Source of the DNA: an uncultured Eubacteriales bacterium
Lineage (GTDB): Bacteria; Bacillota; Clostridia; Oscillospirales; Oscillospiraceae
Length of the DNA: 34,098 nucleotides
NCBI GenBank assembly: GCA_900548615.1
Contig: URKW01000008.1
Span: 1-34,098, forward strand
Reading direction: 5' to 3'
The translations under genes were made by a program, and so were the position numbers. Below are positions 30,547-34,098 of this stretch, piece after piece. The stretch's first letter is position 1. Each line of letters begins with the position of its first letter. A model generated the notes under the pieces. The model was not told the DNA's origin. It did not search any database and saw only the letters and a list, made by a program, of their open reading frames with translations.

Positions 30547-30900
30547 TCAATTCTGAAATGCTTGTAGTTGCTGTTCGCAGAACTCACATAGAACTGGGAT
30601 ATCTGCTACGGCAGTCTCCCATATGATCTCGCGGCTCATGCTTCCGTAGTTATGCGCCACAAGATTACGCATGGCCTTGATAGGCCCCCATTGAATCTGC
30701 TTCGTTGTCTCAAGCCGATATTCAGCGGAGAGTTTTCCACTCAACTCTCCGATCTGTAAAATGCAGAAGGACACAGAGCGCTGGTAATCAGGGTCGCTGT
30801 CAAAGGTTTCAAAGGATTCTCCGTAGCGCTCGATCGTCTTGCGGATTTCAAGGCAGTAATCGCGGATATGGGCTAAACGCTGGGCATCAGGCGGCAACAT
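30547..30900 (-). CDS. hepT: HepT-like HEPN toxin
   Basis: A 117-residue HEPN-domain protein of the toxin-antitoxin HepT-MntA type. The RNase motif R-x4-H is present as RNLVAH, followed by NYG, whose Tyr is the residue modified by the antitoxin in the studied Shewanella pair. Helices and length fit the family. Its start overlaps the mntA end by 14 nt, so the antitoxin is made first. It lies between two pilus-gene pieces, convergent with the LPFTG fragment, and may stabilise the accessory block. Confidence 0.87.
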   Translation of the reverse strand: MLPPDAQRLAHIRDYCLEIRKTIERYGESFETFDSDPDYQRSVSFCILQIGELSGKLSAEYRLETTKQIQWGPIKAMRNLVAHNYGSMSREIIWETAVADIPVLCEFCEQQLQAFQN

Positions 30901-31213
30901 AGAGATTCACCCTTTCTTTCAGCACCGCATCTCGGAAACGGACATCGTTTTCCATCTGAGGACGCTGTTCCAGAGAACTGACCGTAATCAGGTCAATATT
31001 TTTGTGGAGAGCATCTTCCAGATCGCAGTACACAGCGGAGAGCGAGAGCAGGCTCTTGATATTCGTTCCAGAGGTGTCGATCAACAGGTCGATGTCGCTG
31101 GATTCTGTTGCCGTACCGCGGGCGTAGGAGCCGAACAGATAAACTGCCTTCAGCCCATATTTTTGCGCGACAGGCAAAATTCGCTGTGCGATTTGTTCTA
31201 CGGTATAAACCAT
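30887..31213 (-). CDS. mntA: MntA-like minimal nucleotidyltransferase antitoxin
   Basis: A 108-residue nucleotidyltransferase with the catalytic motif GSYARGTATESSDIDLLID, containing the Gly-Ser and Asp-x-Asp metal ligands. In the studied systems MntA adds AMP groups to a Tyr of HepT and so neutralises it. I start it at 31213 because GAGGAGGTG lies just before; the frame extends further without a ribosome site. Promoter and operator must lie in the 92 nt shared with the divergent pilin gene. Confidence 0.88.
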   Translation of the reverse strand: MVYTVEQIAQRILPVAQKYGLKAVYLFGSYARGTATESSDIDLLIDTSGTNIKSLLSLSAVYCDLEDALHKNIDLITVSSLEQRPQMENDVRFRDAVLKERVNLYVAA

Positions 31214-31305
31214 CTGCAAGCACCTCCTCTGGATTGATACCACCAGTATACCCGCAAAAAGGAAAAAACTCAACTCTAAATTATGAACAAGGAGAACAAC
31301 TGAAC

Positions 31306-32448
31306 ATGAAAAAAATCCATCGTGTATTCGCCATGCTCATGGCCGCCATTATGGCATTGAGCCTCGTTACTACGGCATTTGCCGCAGAACCTACCATTGA
31401 TCTGGCGAAGAAAGCATCCCTGAGTATCTATAAATATGACATTACCAAAGCCAGCGAAGATGGCGTGTGGGATGCGGAATCCTACGTTTCCACCGGTCTG
31501 CATGACGATGCTGTCATTGATAAGCTGAGCAAATACGCCATTCAAGGCGTGGAGTTCACGTATTTGAAAGTGGCCGACATCACCATGAGCAACGAGGTCG
31601 TGGACGGTCAGCGTCAGGTTGGCGTGCTGTATGGTTTTGACACCTCTGACCGCTCCAACGCTGTGCTGTCCGCTATCGGCCTGACCGCTTCCGATGCCCA
31701 CAAGAATGAGAACGGCGTCAACTACTACACCAGCGATGCTCTGAACAACAAGCTGGCCGCTGCACTGGCTGCCAATGCGACCGCTGTCAAGAACGCTCTG
31801 GAGGTTGCTGTTAAGAACGGCGGCGTTGTCATGACTGAGACCGATGCGACCGGTCATACCTCTGCCTCCAACATGGAGCAGGGCCTGTACCTCGTTGTGG
31901 AGACTCGTGTTCCCGAAATGGTCACCAGCACTTGCAATCCTTTCTTTGTGAGCCTGCCCATGACCACCATTGACGGTGCAGATTGGAACTATGACGTTAC
32001 CGTGTATCCCAAGAACCAGACCGGCAACCCCGACCTCGAAAAGACTGTCCGCGAGAGCAAGAGCAGCACTGGAAAGAATAACGGCAGCCTGACCGACATC
32101 ACGGACGGTTACGCTCACACCGCTACCGCCTCCGTGGGCGATGTTGTGGATTATCAGATCATCAGCACCATTCCCACCATTACTTCCAAGGCTTCTTCTC
32201 TCAGCGAGTATACCTATGTGGATACTCTGAGCAAGGGTATCATGTACAATAAGCAGGACGTGGTTATTGAGTTCTTCAAGGACGCTGGTTGCACCGATAA
32301 GATCATCACTTGGGATGAAAACTCCGGCAAATTTACGGCAACTTACGATGATACCGCCAACACCATGACCATCCGCATGACCGAAGCCGGTCTGAGCGAG
32401 ATCAACGAAGCGACCACTGTTTACAACGACAGCGTCAAGCGCGGTTAG
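31306..32448 (+). pseudogene. SpaA-type major pilin, truncated at the 3' end
   Basis: A 380-residue N-terminal part of an isopeptide-forming pilin. A signal peptide (about 1-27, ending TTAFAAE) is followed by the first domain, with the YPKNQTGNPDLEKTV pilin-motif region whose Lys would link subunits, and the start of a second domain (DVVDYQIISTIPTI, KGIMY). The protein stops abruptly at NDSVKRG with no later Cna-B domains and no LPxTG signal, so it cannot be anchored as it stands. AAGGAG precedes the ATG. The break coincides with the truncated end of the LuxR-like gene on the other strand. Confidence 0.83.
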
Positions 32449-33191
32449 CGGAGCATGGTGGTGTAGCGCAGGAGCCAGTCCAGCAGCTCGCCTGCGTGGG
32501 GGGTGCCGCTGACCATCCGCGCCATCTCAAGGTCAAAGCGCTCGAAGGGCGCCAGCTCCAGCAGGAAGCGCCGCACCGGCAGGTCAAAGCGCCGGTAGAT
32601 GGCGTCCTCAAAATAGGAGAACACCCTGCGATAGACCCGCACCGCCACCTCCGGGCCGAAGGACTTTCCGCCGGACATGCACCGCGCCGTGACGGCGATT
32701 CCCAGCGGATAGCCGATGGAGCCCTTCAAAAGGCCGATGATCTCGCTGTCCGTTATGGGGACGCCACTGAGGGCGAAGTATTTCCGGATATCCTCCCGGT
32801 CAAAGAGAAGGTCGTCGGCCTCCAGCGTGGTCATCAGCCCCGCGTACTGAAACGCCGTCAGATAGCTGGGCGGCACGCCCCGCGACAGGAACACGAAATG
32901 CCGCACCGCGCCGGACAGCTTTAGCTGGCAAAGCGTCTGCTCCTCGCTGCCCTCCGGTATCTGCTGAAAATCATCGATCAGCAGAATGTCCCACGCCTCC
33001 GGCAGCGCGTCAAGAGAGAAGTCGGGCGCTCCCGCGCTCAGGCGCAGCACGCTCCGGCCCTCCGGCAGCGTGTCCGCCAGCGTGCTTTTTCCGAAGCCGC
33101 AGGGTGCGCCGACAAAGAGCACTCTGCCGCGCTGGATGAAACTGTCAAACCGCTGTTGGACAGCGGGCTTTACGATAATGCTTCCCGCCAT
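32445..33191 (-). pseudogene. LuxR/MalT-type regulator, only the N-terminal ATPase part
   Basis: A 248-residue protein with a P-loop (GAPCGFGKSTL), a Walker B-like LLIDDFQQI, and the AAA-like winged segments typical of the MalT/LAL family of large LuxR regulators. Those have 700-900 residues with TPR repeats and a C-terminal LuxR helix-turn-helix, all missing here. The frame stops at YTTMLR, exactly where the pilin gene also ends. The start follows GAGGGAGGA. A promoter lies at 33254-33281, and an AAACGGCG/CGCCGTTT inverted repeat in the 5' leader (33212-33233) may be an operator. Confidence 0.75.
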
Positions 33192-33253
33192 AGTCGTTCC
33201 TCCCTCGTTTGAAACGGCGCTCTCACGCCGTTTGATCCCAGTATACTAATTCT

Positions 33254-33281
33254 GTTATATACCATTACCGGAAAATGTAAA
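33254..33281 (-). promoter_or_regulatory. Candidate promoter of the LuxR-like gene
   Basis: On the minus strand TTTACA (33276-33281), 16 nt, TATAAC (33254-33259). Confidence 0.55.
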
Positions 33282-33302
33282 TCATACCAAAGTATGAGAA
33301 AG

Positions 33303-33326
33303 GCGGCAGCCCGTTGGGGCTGCCGC
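33303..33326 (-). terminator. Hairpin terminator of the glycerate kinase gene
   Basis: GCGGCAGCCC and GGGCTGCCGC form a perfect 10-bp stem with a 4-nt loop. CTTTCTCATACTTT follows on the minus strand, so the T-run is interrupted. Confidence 0.6.
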
Positions 33327-33363
33327 TCTCTGTTTGCCTGTATTTTGCCGAAAATGCCATACT

Positions 33364-34098
33364 TCATCGCCGTACCGCACGGTAGAACCGCATGAGGTTT
33401 TCGGCGGTAAAGCGCAGATTTTCCCGGCAGTGCGCCCTGACCTCGCTGAAGGGCTGGGGCAGGGGATTGATGGGGAACACGCCGCTGACGCCCTCGCCGT
33501 ACACGGCGGCCACGTCCGTATCGCTGCCGCCCACCAGCGCCGCCACGGGAACGCCCAGCGCCTTGGCGCGGCGGGCCACGCCCACCACCACCTTGCCCCG
33601 CAGGCTCTGGCTGTCCAGACGGCCCTCGCCGGTGATGACCAGCGCCGCGTCTGCCGCCCGCCGGTCAAAGTCCGTCAGCGCCAGCACCACGTCGATGCCC
33701 ATTTGCAGGGGACTTGCAAAAAATGCCGCCGCACCGGCCCCAAAGCCGCCTGCCGCGCCGCCGCCCGGCAGGTTCAGCACGTCCCGGCCCACATCCCGCT
33801 CCAGCAGCGCCGCCCGCTGACGCAATCCGTCGTCCAGCCGCCGCACCATGGCCGCGTCCGCGCCCTTTTGGGGGCCGAACACGGCGCTGGCTCCGGTGGA
33901 GCCGCACAGAGGGTTGTCAATGTCGCACATGGTCAGAATGGGGATACTCCGCACCGCCGGATCCATGCCGCTCGTGTCGATGCGGTGAATATCCTTCAAT
34001 GTACCGCCCACGGGGACGAAGCTCTCTCCCGTCGCACGGTAAAATTTTACGCCCACGGCGGCAGCCCGGGCGCCGCCGCCGTCATTGGCGGGCAGCAG
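33364..34098 (-). CDS. Glycerate kinase, N-terminus beyond the window
   Basis: The C-terminal 244 residues of a type-2 (GarK/GlxK) glycerate kinase, which phosphorylates D-glycerate to 2-phosphoglycerate or 3-phosphoglycerate. Visible family marks: LLPANDGGGARAA at the window edge, GGTLKDIHRIDTSGMDP, CDIDNPLCGSTGASAVFGPQKGA, and TGEGRLDSQSLRGKVVVGVARRAK. The frame is open to the right edge, so about 130 further residues are expected. The enzyme commonly works in glycerate or glyoxylate use. A LuxR-type regulator lies directly downstream on the same strand, which may be a local regulator, but it is truncated. Confidence 0.93.
   Translation of the reverse strand: MLPANDGGGARAAAVGVKFYRATGESFVPVGGTLKDIHRIDTSGMDPAVRSIPILTMCDIDNPLCGSTGASAVFGPQKGADAAMVRRLDDGLRQRAALLERDVGRDVLNLPGGGAAGGFGAGAAAFFASPLQMGIDVVLALTDFDRRAADAALVITGEGRLDSQSLRGKVVVGVARRAKALGVPVAALVGGSDTDVAAVYGEGVSGVFPINPLPQPFSEVRAHCRENLRFTAENLMRFYRAVRR

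Noticed and set aside
27826..33250. Attachment-site duplication of the tRNA-Gly 3' end
   Set aside because: I looked for a second copy of the GATTCCCGTACCCTGC segment downstream and found none before the high-GC sequence resumes.

Overview
The window reads as a chromosomal piece of a GC-rich, spore-forming Firmicute, most likely a gut member of the Clostridia close to Oscillospiraceae. This rests on the clostridial gene families (SpoIID, a DUF2508-BofA pair with a sigma-E-like promoter, DUF1540), GC-rich coding sequence with strong AGGAGG ribosome sites, and dispersed short palindromic repeats in the gaps. The genus cannot be fixed from the sequence alone.

Layout. 1-3.9 kb: an unknown membrane protein running off the left edge, uvrB and radC, all on the minus strand, with hairpin repeats between uvrB and radC. 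4-6.8 kb: an M-box magnesium riboswitch with promoter and terminator ahead of mgtE, then a DUF1540 protein and a split TauE/SafE pair. 6.8-11.4 kb (minus): spoIID, then a response regulator, histidine kinase and HtrA protease operon. 11.9-15.1 kb: a lipoprotein and tadA (minus), DUF2508-bofA (plus), a small secreted protein and a TtcA-type tRNA thiolase (minus). 15.2-18.3 kb (plus): rplM-rpsI and an ECF sigma/anti-sigma pair. 18.4-22.7 kb: an M20 hydrolase and an unknown transporter behind an aromatic-rich 48-residue leader peptide and an attenuator-like terminator, divergent from a nitrilase. 22.7-27.9 kb: an RNA methyltransferase, two small proteins, a P-loop protein, pgi, a D,D-carboxypeptidase and tRNA-Gly(CCC). 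27.9-32.4 kb: a visibly less GC-rich accessory block (ArdA, integrative-element cargo, pilin fragments, HepT-MntA). It ends abruptly inside a LuxR/MalT-type regulator, followed by a glycerate kinase cut by the right edge.

The strongest leads are four. First, the leader-peptide/attenuator arrangement controls a transporter and M20 hydrolase beside a nitrilase. Second, a ~117-bp structured repeat occurs twice with compensatory base changes in its hairpins, both times between convergent genes. Third, a family of about a dozen GTAGGG-headed hairpins has stems of varying sequence. Fourth, two break points in the accessory block leave four genes truncated. All functional statements come from reading motifs; no database search was run.
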